DNA of 64,000 nucleotides from Comamonas serinivorans (GTDB lineage: Bacteria; Pseudomonadota; Gammaproteobacteria; Burkholderiales; Burkholderiaceae_C): assembly GCF_002158865.1 (NCBI RefSeq), contig NZ_CP021455.1, positions 3,100,001 to 3,164,000 of the forward strand, read 5' to 3'. This document shows, in pieces, positions 51,146-59,846 of the stretch. The notes beneath the pieces were generated by a model. It ran no database searches. It was not told where the DNA came from and worked only from the letters and a program-made list of their open reading frames with translations. Both the position numbers and the translations under genes were made by a program. The number at the start of each line of letters is the position of its first letter. The stretch's first letter is position 1.

Positions 51146-52555
51146 ATGAAGCGGCTTGCCCTCGCCATGCGCAAATACCTGGCTGCAGCTGCCGTCGGGC
51201 TGGCTGTCGCCGCCAGCCTCGTCGCGATCAGCGAGCTGGGCTACCACCGATCCCGCAATGCCTTGGATTCCCTCGGGTCCGTACGCGCTTTGCAAAAGTC
51301 GGCCGACCAGTTGGGAGGCGCCTTGCGCGCCGCGGAATCGGCACAGCGCGGCTACCTCCTCACCGGCGACGATTTTTACCTGCAGCAGTTCGAGGCCGAA
51401 AGCACGCGTGCGTCGGCCGGACTGACGCACGTGAAACAGGCGCTGATGTCGGTGCCCGACGCCGACGTGAGCCTGTCGGGGCTGGAATCAACCATCGCCA
51501 CCAAGATGTCGGAGATGAGCCTGGCCGTGCACCTGCGCAGCAAGGGGCACCTGGACGCGCTGGAGTTCGTGACCAGCTCCGACGTGGGCCGCACCCAGAT
51601 GAGCACCATCGCGCAGCTGCTCGACCGGCTGGACCAGACCACGGAACGCCTGGTCAGCGACAGCCAGGCGCAGATCCGCACCGCGCAGGACTACAGCCGC
51701 GTCGGCCTGACCCTGGCCGCCTTCACCGGCTTGCTGGCCTTTTTGCTTTACCTGCGCCGCAGCCACCAGCTCGAGCAGTCCGTCGTCAAGACCAATGCCG
51801 CCCTGCAGCAGGAGCGGGAGCGGCTGGAAGACCTGGTGCGCGAACGCACGCGCAACCTGCGCGAGCTGGCCACGCACCTGCAACAGGTCCGCGAGGTGGA
51901 TCGCGCCAAGCTGGCGCGTGAACTGCACGACGAGCTGGGTGCCCTGCTCACGTCCGCCAAGCTGAGCATGGCACGGCTGAAGCCCAAGCTGCCCAAGGAC
52001 GACGACACCATTCCGCCCCTGATGGCCACGCTGACCGACACGCTGAACCAGGTCATCGCGCTCAAGCGCAACATCATCGAGGACTTGCGCCCGTCGTCGC
52101 TGGACAATTTCGGCCTGCTGACGGCGCTGGACATCCTGGCCCGCGAGTTCCAGGAGCGCTCGGGCGTGACGGTGGAGACCAACATCGAACCCGCCACCCT
52201 GGACGCCAATGCCCAGCTGTCGCTCTACCGCATGGTCCAGGAGTCGCTGACCAACGTGGCCAAGTACGCCCAGGCCAAGCAGGTCTACATCGGCTTGCGC
52301 GTGTACCGCCAGCACGTGGAGCTGACGGTGAAGGACGATGGCGTGGGCTTCGACCAGTCCGTGACCCAACCCAAGTCGCACGGCCTGGCCGGCATGCGCC
52401 ACCGCGTCGAGTCGCTGGGCGGCCGGCTGGACATCCAGTCGGCACCCGGCAAGGGCACGACGGTGTTCGCCGCGTTTCCGGCGGCGCAACGTCCGCCCCC
52501 TGCCCCGGAACCTGCTGCGCAGCCCGCCAAGCCCGATGCGCCCGACGTCGCCTGA
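51146..52555 (+). CDS. Sensor histidine kinase, NarX/DegS type with CHASE3-like sensor
   Basis: A 469-residue membrane kinase. A first helix (about 8-30) is followed by a periplasmic CHASE3-like helical region (LRAAESAQRGYLLTGDDFYL, about 60-180), a second helix (about 190-210), and a coiled coil to about 260. The HisKA_3 box RELHDELGALLT carries the phospho-accepting His, and the ATPase has DDGVGFD and GLAGMRHRVESLGG. The C-terminal ~30 residues are Pro/Ala-rich. It is partner of the divergent response regulator. The ATG at 51146 puts a basic n-region before the first helix. Confidence 0.9.
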   Translation: MKRLALAMRKYLAAAAVGLAVAASLVAISELGYHRSRNALDSLGSVRALQKSADQLGGALRAAESAQRGYLLTGDDFYLQQFEAESTRASAGLTHVKQALMSVPDADVSLSGLESTIATKMSEMSLAVHLRSKGHLDALEFVTSSDVGRTQMSTIAQLLDRLDQTTERLVSDSQAQIRTAQDYSRVGLTLAAFTGLLAFLLYLRRSHQLEQSVVKTNAALQQERERLEDLVRERTRNLRELATHLQQVREVDRAKLARELHDELGALLTSAKLSMARLKPKLPKDDDTIPPLMATLTDTLNQVIALKRNIIEDLRPSSLDNFGLLTALDILAREFQERSGVTVETNIEPATLDANAQLSLYRMVQESLTNVAKYAQAKQVYIGLRVYRQHVELTVKDDGVGFDQSVTQPKSHGLAGMRHRVESLGGRLDIQSAPGKGTTVFAAFPAAQRPPPAPEPAAQPAKPDAPDVA

Positions 52556-52629
52556 GCAGGGCCTGCGCAAGCTGACACCGCTCGGCCCTACACTTGCGCT
52601 CCCACGCGTTCCCCGTCCTGACGTCACCC

Positions 52630-53976
52630 ATGTCCGCCGTTTTCAACTTCACCTTCGTGCCCTGGTTCCGTTCGGTGGCGCCCTACATCCACATGCACCG
52701 GGGCAAGACCTTCGTGATCGGCGTGTGCGGCGAGGCGCTGGCCGCCGGCAAGATGGGCACCCTGGCGCAGGACATGGCGCTCATCCAGTCCATGGGGGTG
52801 CAGATCGTGCTGGTCTACGGCTTTCGCCCGCAGGTGAACGAACAACTGCTGACCAAGGGCATCTCGCCGCAGTTCTCGCACGGCATGCGCATCACCGACG
52901 CGCAGACGCTGGATGCGGCACAAGAGGCGGCCGGCCAGCTGCGTTTCGAGATCGAGGCCGCCTTCAGCCAGGGCCTGCCCAACACCCCCATGGCCGGAGC
53001 CACGGTGCGCGTGATTTCGGGCAACTTCGTCAGCGCGCGCCCGGTCGGCATCGTCGACGGCGTGGACTTCAAGCACTCCGGCCTGGTGCGCAAAGTGGAC
53101 GTGGCCGGCATCACGCGCGGCCTGGACATGGGCGCCCTGGTGCTGGTGTCGCCCTTCGGGTTCTCGTCCACGGGGGAGGCCTTCAACCTCACCATGGAAG
53201 AAGTGGCCACCAAGGTGGCCATCGACATCCAGGCCGACAAGCTGATCTTCCTGACCGAGATCCCCGGCATCCGCGTCAAGCCCGATGAAGCGGCCTCGCC
53301 CGACAACCCCATCGACACCGAACTACCGCTGGACGCGGCCCGGCGCCTGCTCGCCAAGTCGCCGCCCGGCCACAGCCCGACCGACACCGCGTTTTACCTG
53401 CAGCACTGCGTGACCGCGTGCGAGCACGGCGTGGAGCGCAGCCACATCCTGCCCTATGCGCTGGACGGCGCCCTGCTGCTCGAGATCTACGTGCACGACG
53501 GCGTGGGCACCATGGTGGTCGACGAGAAACTCGAAAGCCTGCGCGAAGCCACGCACGAGGACGTGGGCGGCATCCTGCAGCTCATCGAGCCGTTCGAGAA
53601 GGACGGCACCCTGGTCAAACGCAGCCGCACCGAAATCGAGCGCGACGCGGACCACTACACCGTGGTGGAACACGACGGCGTGATCTTCGCCTGCGCGGCG
53701 CTCTACCCCTACCCCGAAGCCAAGACCGGCGAGATGGCCGCCCTCACGGTGTCGCCCGCCTCGCAAGGCCAGGGCGATGGTGAGAAGGTGCTCAAACGCA
53801 TCGAGCAGCGCGCCCGCGCCCAGGGCCTGCGCAGCATCTTTGTGCTCACCACCCGCACCATGCACTGGTTCCTCAAGCGGGGCTTCGAACCCGTCAGCCC
53901 CGAATGGCTGCCCGAGGCGCGCAAGAAGAAATACAACTGGGACCGCAAGAGCCAGATCCTGGTCAAGATGCTCTGA
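52630..53976 (+). CDS. argA: Amino-acid N-acetyltransferase (N-acetylglutamate synthase)
   Basis: A 448-residue enzyme for the first step of arginine synthesis, acetylating glutamate with acetyl-CoA. The N-terminal ~290 residues are an amino-acid-kinase fold that senses arginine (FVIGVCGEALAAGKM, LVYGFRPQVNEQL). The C-terminal ~150 form a GNAT domain (AALTVSPASQGQGDGEKVL). Length and architecture match E. coli ArgA (443). The ATG at 52630 (MSAVFNFTFVPWFRSVAPYI) fits the family. It follows the histidine kinase gene by 74 bases, but a functional link is not implied. Confidence 0.95.
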   Translation: MSAVFNFTFVPWFRSVAPYIHMHRGKTFVIGVCGEALAAGKMGTLAQDMALIQSMGVQIVLVYGFRPQVNEQLLTKGISPQFSHGMRITDAQTLDAAQEAAGQLRFEIEAAFSQGLPNTPMAGATVRVISGNFVSARPVGIVDGVDFKHSGLVRKVDVAGITRGLDMGALVLVSPFGFSSTGEAFNLTMEEVATKVAIDIQADKLIFLTEIPGIRVKPDEAASPDNPIDTELPLDAARRLLAKSPPGHSPTDTAFYLQHCVTACEHGVERSHILPYALDGALLLEIYVHDGVGTMVVDEKLESLREATHEDVGGILQLIEPFEKDGTLVKRSRTEIERDADHYTVVEHDGVIFACAALYPYPEAKTGEMAALTVSPASQGQGDGEKVLKRIEQRARAQGLRSIFVLTTRTMHWFLKRGFEPVSPEWLPEARKKKYNWDRKSQILVKML

Positions 53977-54302
53977 GCAGCCGACCGGCCGACGCCCGTG
54001 GGGCAACCGCAGCCTGCCCAGCCTCGGCCACCCGTGCGCGGCGACTGTGCTCGTCGCCCTGGCCGTCACCTCGGTTCATTCAAGACGCGCTGCCCGATGC
54101 GGCTGCGCCGGCAGCCGTTGGCAGGCCAGCCCAGTCTGGCCATGCTTGCCGATCTTGCTGATGAAAAGCAGTATGGCGCCATGCTCGATGAGCATGCATC
54201 GGCCATGGCGCCATACTGGCTTGTGTCTTCAGATGAGCACTGGTCAGCACGGTGGGACGGTCGGCAGCCCTGCCAGTCCCCCCGCGCTCGCATCAAGCCC
54301 CA
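53977..54302. other. Intergenic between argA and dcd, no gene seen
   Basis: Convergent gap of 326 bases holding only the palindromic element at 54169-54218. I see no T-tract terminator. Confidence 0.5.
54169..54218. repeat. GTAT/ATAC 50-bp element, copy 19 (longest terminal arms)
   Basis: Core 54171-54216 (46 bases), flanks CA and TG. Perfect 15-bp terminal arms CAGTATGGCGCCATG/CATGGCGCCATACTG, followed inside by CTCGATGAGCATGCATCGG. It lies between the convergent argA and dcd genes. Confidence 0.9.
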
Positions 54303-54872
54303 TCAGGTCTTGGGCAGCGTCACGCCGTGCTGGCCCTGGTACTTGCCGCCGCGGTCCTTGTAGCTGGTTTCGCACTCTTCGTCGCTCTCGAAGAACAGCA
54401 CCTGGGCACAGCCTTCGCCCGCGTAGATCTTGGCCGGCAGCGGCGTGGTGTTGCTGAACTCCAGCGTCACGTAGCCTTCCCATTCGGGCTCGAACGGCGT
54501 CACGTTGACGATGATGCCGCAGCGTGCGTAGGTGCTCTTGCCCAGGCAGACGGTGAGCACGTTGCGCGGGATGCGGAAGTACTCCACCGTGCGGGCCAGC
54601 GCGAAGCTGTTGGGCGGAATGATGCAGACGTCGCTCTCGATGTCGACAAAACTCTTTTCGTCGAAGTTCTTGGGGTCGACCACCGTGGAGTAGATGTTGG
54701 TGAACACCTTGAATTCACGCGCACAGCGGATGTCGTAGCCGTAGCTGGAGGTGCCGTAGCTGACGATTTTCTGCCCGGCGGCATCGTGGCGAATCTGTCC
54801 GGGCTCGAACGGCTCGATCATGCCGTGTTGCTCGGCCATGCGCCGAATCCATTTGTCGCTCTTGATGCTCAT
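54303..54872 (-). CDS. dcd: dCTP deaminase
   Basis: A 189-residue homotrimeric enzyme that deaminates dCTP to dUTP, feeding dut and thymidylate synthesis. Signatures are [34 protein letters not shown] (containing the catalytic region) and the C-terminal [19 protein letters not shown] lid. E. coli Dcd is 193 residues. The upstream DNA has TTGTTC and TATCAA spaced 16 bases apart (minus strand, about 54952-54979) as a possible promoter. It is a single-gene unit. Confidence 0.96.
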   Translation of the reverse strand: MSIKSDKWIRRMAEQHGMIEPFEPGQIRHDAAGQKIVSYGTSSYGYDIRCAREFKVFTNIYSTVVDPKNFDEKSFVDIESDVCIIPPNSFALARTVEYFRIPRNVLTVCLGKSTYARCGIIVNVTPFEPEWEGYVTLEFSNTTPLPAKIYAGEGCAQVLFFESDEECETSYKDRGGKYQGQHGVTLPKT

Positions 54873-55147
54873 TGCGCGTCCTGTGCCTGCAGCCGGCCCG
54901 ATGCGGCATCGAAGACGCCGCCGATCAGCCAAGCCGCCATTGCTTTGATATTGATAGCGTCTACGGCTTGAGGAACAAGCACGTTTACGCCATTTTAGCG
55001 ACCATCGGGCGTGCAAATGTCACCCTTTGGGCGCCTGTCTGCCAGCGAGCAAGGCCATGCACACGCCCCGCTTCCTATACTGACTTTGGCTCGGCGACAT
55101 CTGGAGACACAGACGCCGGGCTTTCGTTTTTCAGGGAGCTCATTCAC

Positions 55148-55825
55148 ATGATTCACAAGCAGGCGCTTGCGCTCGTCTTCGCCACCACGGCAGCCACCTG
55201 GGCCCAGGCCCAGTCCGCCGAGGTCCCCTTGAACCAGCCGGCCCTGGCCGCCGCGCCACAGTCCGGCGCCCTGTCCAACGGCGTGACGTGGAGCGTCGAC
55301 ATCGGCGGCCCCTGGACAGAGATCACGGGCGTGGTGGCCGGCGGCATCCCCTATGCCCACTACCTGATCGACCAGGGCGGCCGGCAAGGCGGCCTGCAGA
55401 CCTGGACGTTCAGCGAGGCGGTGGACATCGAATTCAGCGTCGCGGGACTCAACTGCCTGGGTGAAGGCCTGCGCCTGCCCGCCGGCACACAGGCCGTCAC
55501 CGTGTCGCCCGACCACACCTGGGACGCCACCGCGTTGACCGTGACCCGCGCCGGCCCCGCCAGCCAGGCGGCCGGTGCCAGCACCTCCACCTTCACCCTG
55601 AGCGACACCCAGACCTTGACCCTGGACGGCAACGGCCTGGCCTCGCTCAGCGGTTGTCGGCGCGGGCTCACCAGCCTGCGGGTGACGCCCCACGTGACGC
55701 CACCGCCACCGCCACCGCCCGCCACCGTGGCCCCGGTGCCCGTCGCCTCCCCCTGGGGCCTGGCGGGCCTGGGTCTGGCGCTGGCGGGTGTGGCCGGCGC
55801 GGCGGTGCGGCGACGCTCGCATTGA
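55148..55825 (+). CDS. Secreted protein with IPTL-CTERM-like sorting tail
   Basis: A 225-residue exported protein of unknown function. A signal peptide (about 1-22, ending TWAQAQ) precedes a beta-rich domain of about 150 residues with two cysteines (about 100 and 179). A run of seven Pro follows, then the tail VASPWGLAGLGLALAGVAGA and RRRSH. That tail has the PxxSPWGL-hydrophobic-RRR pattern of IPTL-CTERM sorting signals, thought to be handled by a dedicated exosortase-like system. A decayed paralogue is at 21528-21672. The ATG at 55148 has a CAGGGAG site. Confidence 0.8.
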   Translation: MIHKQALALVFATTAATWAQAQSAEVPLNQPALAAAPQSGALSNGVTWSVDIGGPWTEITGVVAGGIPYAHYLIDQGGRQGGLQTWTFSEAVDIEFSVAGLNCLGEGLRLPAGTQAVTVSPDHTWDATALTVTRAGPASQAAGASTSTFTLSDTQTLTLDGNGLASLSGCRRGLTSLRVTPHVTPPPPPPPATVAPVPVASPWGLAGLGLALAGVAGAAVRRRSH

Positions 55826-55997
55826 GGCCCCGCGCCGTTGGTGCTGGGCGCGTGTTCGCCAGCCTGTGGCGCATGAGCCGACCGCGCGTTGCCACCTGCG
55901 CGACTGGCTTCGTCCCCCGGCGGGGCGCGCTTGACCTAGCATGGACCATGGGCCGACTCGATTCGAGCCCGGCGTTCACCGACACCCAGGAGACCCC

Positions 55998-56378
55998 ATG
56001 TTCAGTCACATCATGATCGGGACCAACGATCTCGACAAAGCCAAAGCCTTTTACGACGCCGTGCTGGGCACGCTGGGCGCCAAGCCCGGTTTCGTGGATC
56101 GCCACCGCGTGTTCTGGCGCCTGCCGTCCGGCACGTTCAGCGTGTCGCTGCCCATCGACGGCCAGCCGGCCACGCACGGCAACGGCACCACGATCGGCTT
56201 TGCCATGGACAGCACCGAGCAGGCCAACCAGTTCCACGCCACGGCCGTGGCCCAGGGTGGCATCGCCATCGAAGACCCGCCCGGCTGGCGCGGCGGCCCC
56301 AATGGCCTGTACCTGGTGTACTTCCGCGACCCGGACGGCAACAAGATCTGCGGCCTGCACCGCCCCGTCAAGGCCTGA
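55998..56378 (+). CDS. VOC (glyoxalase/bleomycin-resistance) family protein
   Basis: A 126-residue vicinal-oxygen-chelate protein. The first half begins MFSHIMIGTNDLDKAKAFYD and the second ends with YLVYFRDPDGNKICGLH, the two beta-alpha-beta-beta-beta units of the fold. Such proteins are lactoylglutathione-lyase-like enzymes or small-molecule binders; the metal ligands are not clear enough to choose. The ATG at 55998 has an AGGAGA site. It is followed by a terminator. Confidence 0.87.
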   Translation: MFSHIMIGTNDLDKAKAFYDAVLGTLGAKPGFVDRHRVFWRLPSGTFSVSLPIDGQPATHGNGTTIGFAMDSTEQANQFHATAVAQGGIAIEDPPGWRGGPNGLYLVYFRDPDGNKICGLHRPVKA

Positions 56379-56421
56379 TGGCGATGGCGGCGCCGTGACG
56401 CCGCAACCGTGAGGCAGACGT

Positions 56422-56462
56422 CAACGCCAGGCAGGGGGTATCCCCAGCCTGGCGTTTTCTTA
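56422..56462 (+). terminator. Rho-independent terminator after the VOC gene
   Basis: Stem AACGCCAGGC/GCCTGGCGTT around a long loop (14 bases), followed by TTCTTATT. Its right half lies inside the GTAT/ATAC element at 56436-56485. Confidence 0.75.
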
Positions 56463-56485
56463 TTCTGCATTCAGTGACCATACTG
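56436..56485. repeat. GTAT/ATAC 50-bp element, copy 20
   Basis: Core 56438-56483 (46 bases), flanks GG and TG. The interior does not form its own hairpin, but its left part supplies one arm of the VOC-gene terminator. Confidence 0.6.
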
Positions 56486-56885
56486 CACAAATGATGAACA
56501 ACGCGTGGCGTGTCCATGCGCTCAACAGGCCTCGGTGCAACGGGGGTAAAGGCGTCTCGCCGTTCACGCGGCTGAATCGGGCCTCGTGCCCCGCGATTGA
56601 AGCAGGCCTTGCGCATGGCCGCACCAACCGTTGAATGCCGTCCAAGCGCGGCGCCTGGCCCACGCGCAAGGCCGCTGGAGCGCCCCTCGGCCGAGCGCCG
56701 CATCGGCGTGCAGGCCAATCCATCGCCAGCCGCCGTCTCGTCGCCTTGCAACTCGAGAGGCCACTGACCGAACCCGACCCGGCCTGTGGCGCAGGCTGGA
56801 CTGGAACCCGACGCAGACCCGACCAACCCTGGCGGCAGCTGTATGCAGCTCGCGACCCAGGCGCTGCCTGCCGATACGATCGGGC
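56486..56885. other. Intergenic upstream of tilS, no gene seen
   Basis: About 400 bases without a recognisable gene, promoter pair or repeat. Confidence 0.5.
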
Positions 56886-58130
56886 ATGGCCTCCCCCCGC
56901 TCTGCCAACCGTCACACCCAGACGCGCGCCGCCGCGCAGGTGCGCGCCCCTCGCACTGACCACCCGCCCGCGCCCGACCCGCAGGCCGTGCCGCCCGCAC
57001 ACCGTCGGGCAGCGCCCCGCACGGGCGCCGGCAGCACCGGGCACGCCGTGCAACTGCAGGCCCAGTTGATGGCGGCGCTGGCGCCGTTCGATGAAACCGC
57101 GCAGGCCCACCCACTGGCCGTGGCGCTGTCGGGTGGCGCCGACTCCACCGCCCTGCTGCTCGCTGCGGTTCAGCGCTGGCCCGGTCGTGTCCAGGCGGTG
57201 CACATCCACCATGGCCTGCAAGCTGCCGCAGACGACTTCGTCCGCCACTGCGAACGGCTGTGCGCCCGGCTGGCTGTCCCGCTGACCGTGCTGCGCGTGG
57301 ACGCGCGCGCTGCGCGCGGTGAAAGCCCCGAGGCGGCTGCCCGCGACGCCCGCTACGGTGCGCTGACCGCCTGGGCGCGTGGCCATGACAGCCGCCAGGG
57401 CCAGCCCGGCGGCCCGACCACCCTGCTGCTGGGCCAGCATGCGGATGACCAGCTTGAATCGGTGCTGCTGGCGTTGACCCGGGGCGCGGGCGTGGCGGGC
57501 CTGGCCGGCATGGCGCCCTGGTTTGAGCGCGGCGGCGTGCAATTCGCACGCCCCTGGCTGCGGCTGCCGGCGCAAGCGCTGCGCGACTGGCTCTGCTGTC
57601 AGGGTGTGCATTGGATCGAAGACCCCAGTAACGATGATTCCCGATTCACCCGCAATCGAATTCGGCGGTTACTCCCCGTCCTGCTGGCGGCGTTTCCGGC
57701 CTTGCGCGACACCGTGGCCCGCAGCGCCCGCCTGTGTGCGCAGGCCGACGCGCTGCTGGCCGAGCTGGGGCAGCAGGACGTGGCCGCGTTGTCGCCGCAG
57801 GCAGACGCGCCTCCAGGCACAGACCCGGCTGGCCAGCACCAGGTCGATGCACGACCTGACGCCGAGTTGGGTGATGAACGCGCCCTGCAACGCAGGGCAC
57901 CGGACGCTGGCCTGCGCCTCGCCGGCTTGCAGGCACTGAGCCGCGCGCGGCAGGCCAATGCCGTGCGCGCCTGGCTGCGCACGGTCCACCAGACCGCCCC
58001 CAGCGAGGCCCAGCTCGACGCCCTGCTCGACCAGGTCGCGGCCTGTCGCACCCGCGGTCATCGCATTCACCTCAAGGTCGGTCGCGGCCACGTGCGACGC
58101 GCAGGAGACGCGCTGCAGTGGCAAGCCTGA
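56886..58130 (+). CDS. tilS: tRNA(Ile)-lysidine synthase
   Basis: A 414-residue enzyme that lysidinylates C34 of tRNA-Ile(CAU), changing both decoding and charging. The PP-loop is AVALSGGADSTALLLA (about residues 78-93), followed by VHIHHGLQ and LLGQHADDQLESVLL. The ATG at 56886 adds an Arg/Pro-rich N-terminus of about 60 residues before the catalytic core; ATG at 57069 (MAALAPFDE) would remove it and may be the true start. An Asp/Gln/Pro-rich insert near 300-345 is also unusual. It is upstream of lysC with 124 bases between. Confidence 0.88.
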   Translation: MASPRSANRHTQTRAAAQVRAPRTDHPPAPDPQAVPPAHRRAAPRTGAGSTGHAVQLQAQLMAALAPFDETAQAHPLAVALSGGADSTALLLAAVQRWPGRVQAVHIHHGLQAAADDFVRHCERLCARLAVPLTVLRVDARAARGESPEAAARDARYGALTAWARGHDSRQGQPGGPTTLLLGQHADDQLESVLLALTRGAGVAGLAGMAPWFERGGVQFARPWLRLPAQALRDWLCCQGVHWIEDPSNDDSRFTRNRIRRLLPVLLAAFPALRDTVARSARLCAQADALLAELGQQDVAALSPQADAPPGTDPAGQHQVDARPDAELGDERALQRRAPDAGLRLAGLQALSRARQANAVRAWLRTVHQTAPSEAQLDALLDQVAACRTRGHRIHLKVGRGHVRRAGDALQWQA

Positions 58131-58254
58131 CGCTGGCCCCGACGGCACGCCTGAGGCAGGCGGTAAAATAGAAGGCTTTGTCAACGCCTGCAGCCCTGGC
58201 GCCCGCCAGACGCCTGCCGACGTTGGTTCACCCTTCCCAATCTGCTTGCATTCA

Positions 58255-59523
58255 ATGGCATTGTTTGTTCACAAGTACGGCGGCACCTCCATGGGGTCGA
58301 CCGAGCGCATCGCCAACGTTGCGCGCCGCGTCGCGAAGTGGGCGCGCGCGGGTCATCAAGTGGTGGTGGTGCCGAGCGCCATGAGCGGCGAAACCAATCG
58401 CCTGCTGGGCCTGGCCAAAGAGCTGGCCCCCAGCAAATCCCAGGCGTCGTACCTGCGCGAGCTGGACCAGCTGGCCGCCACGGGCGAACAGGCCTCGTCC
58501 GCCCTGCTGGCCATTGCGCTGCAGGCCGAGGGCCTGCAGGCCGTGAGCTACACCGGCTGGCAGGTGCCCGTGAAGACCGACAACGCCTACACCAAGGCCC
58601 GCATCGAGTCGATCGACGACGTGCGCATCCGCAAGGACCTGGATGCCGGCAAGGTCGTCATCGTGACCGGCTTCCAGGGCATCGACGACGTCGGCAACAT
58701 CACCACGCTGGGGCGCGGTGGCTCCGACACCTCGGCTGTGGCCATTGCCGTGGCTCTGAAGGCCGATGAAGCCCTGATTTACACCGACGTGGACGGCGTC
58801 TACACCACCGACCCGCGCATCGTGCCCAAGGCCAAGCGCCTGTCCACCATCAGCTCGGAAGAGATGCTGGAAATGGCCAGCCTGGGCTCCAAGGTGCTGC
58901 AGATCCGTTCGGTCGAATTCGCCGGCAAGTACCGCATGCCGATCCGGGTGCTGTCGAGCTTCACGCCCTGGGACATCGACCTGACCGAGGAAGCCACGTC
59001 TGGCACGCTGATCACATTTGAGGAAGACGAAAACATGGAAAAAGCCGTCGTTTCGGGCATCGCATTCAGCCGCGATGAAGCCAAGATTTCGGTGCTGGGC
59101 GTTCCCGACACCCCCGGCATCGCCTACAAGATCCTGGGCTCGGTGGCCGACCTCAACGTCGAGGTCGACATGATCATCCAGAACATCGCCAAGGACGGCA
59201 AGACCGACTTCTCCTTCACCGTGCCGCGCGGCGAACTGGCCCGCACCGTGGAGATGATCAACAGCAAGCTCGTGCCCGAACTGGGCGTGACCGAGGTGCG
59301 CAGCGATGACCGCATCTGCAAGGTGTCCATCGTCGGCATCGGCATGCGCAGCCACGTGGGCGTGGCCAGCAAGATGTTCAAGACGCTGTCCGAAGAAGGC
59401 ATCAACATCCAGATGATCTCGACCTCGGAGATCAAGACCTCGGTCGTCATCGACGAAAAGTACCTCGAGCTGGCCGTGCGCGCGCTCCACAGCGCCTTCG
59501 GCCTCGACAACGACGCCGCTTGA
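58255..59523 (+). CDS. lysC: Aspartate kinase
   Basis: A 422-residue aspartokinase, first step of the lysine, threonine, methionine and diaminopimelate branch, and the likely source of aspartyl phosphate for ectoine. The kinase domain has KYGGTSMGS at the start, LGRGGSDTSAVAIA and the DGVYTTDPRI segment. Two ACT domains occupy about 265-420. An in-frame ATG at 59035 (MEKAVVSGIAF) preceded by AGGAAG could produce a separate regulatory beta subunit, as known for Corynebacterium and Bacillus enzymes. TAAAAT at 58164-58169 is a possible -10 element. Confidence 0.95.
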   Translation: MALFVHKYGGTSMGSTERIANVARRVAKWARAGHQVVVVPSAMSGETNRLLGLAKELAPSKSQASYLRELDQLAATGEQASSALLAIALQAEGLQAVSYTGWQVPVKTDNAYTKARIESIDDVRIRKDLDAGKVVIVTGFQGIDDVGNITTLGRGGSDTSAVAIAVALKADEALIYTDVDGVYTTDPRIVPKAKRLSTISSEEMLEMASLGSKVLQIRSVEFAGKYRMPIRVLSSFTPWDIDLTEEATSGTLITFEEDENMEKAVVSGIAFSRDEAKISVLGVPDTPGIAYKILGSVADLNVEVDMIIQNIAKDGKTDFSFTVPRGELARTVEMINSKLVPELGVTEVRSDDRICKVSIVGIGMRSHVGVASKMFKTLSEEGINIQMISTSEIKTSVVIDEKYLELAVRALHSAFGLDNDAA

Positions 59524-59564
59524 GCGACGAAACCGCCAAATTCTGTGGCATAATCTAGGTCTTC

Positions 59565-59657
59565 GGAGCGATGACCGAGTGGCCGAAGGTGCTCCCCTGC
59601 TAAGGGAGTATGGGGTGTAGAGCCTCATCGAGGGTTCGAATCCCTCTCGCTCCGCCA
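59565..59657 (+). tRNA. tRNA-Ser(GCT)
   Basis: A 93-base type II tRNA with encoded CCA. Acceptor GGAGCGA/TCGCTCC, discriminator G, anticodon stem CTCCC/GGGAG with loop CTGCTAA (anticodon GCT), a long variable arm and T-loop TTCGAAT. CATAAT at 59549-59554 is a suitable -10 box. It lies 41 bases after lysC and before a strong terminator. Confidence 0.97.
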
Positions 59658-59710
59658 AATGGATAATTAAATCAATGACTTGCAAATAGTTTTTTGATTT
59701 GTACCACATA

Positions 59711-59750
59711 AAAGCCCACATCAAGCAAACGCTGATGTGGGCTTTTCTTT
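59711..59750 (+). terminator. Rho-independent terminator after tRNA-Ser
   Basis: A 13-bp perfect stem AAAGCCCACATCA/TGATGTGGGCTTT with a 9-base loop, ending in TTTCTTT. Confidence 0.93.
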
Positions 59751-59846
59751 GCGTGGAAGGCCTGACTGCACCTGCTAACCAGCCGGCAAGGTGCTGCCAG
59801 AGAGCACGAAGGCCAAGGTGTATTGACCCAGCAGAACCTGCACAGG

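Noticed and set aside
54930..55000. A/T-rich stretch between dcd and the IPTL-CTERM gene as a repeat of the kind dispersed in Comamonadaceae
   Set aside because: Only a vague resemblance to short A/T-rich repeats; it is equally explained as the dcd promoter.
650..56485. The palindromic elements as a CRISPR array or integron attC sites
   Set aside because: Copies are kilobases apart, not regularly spaced, and lack conserved attC core sites; no cas or integrase gene is present.
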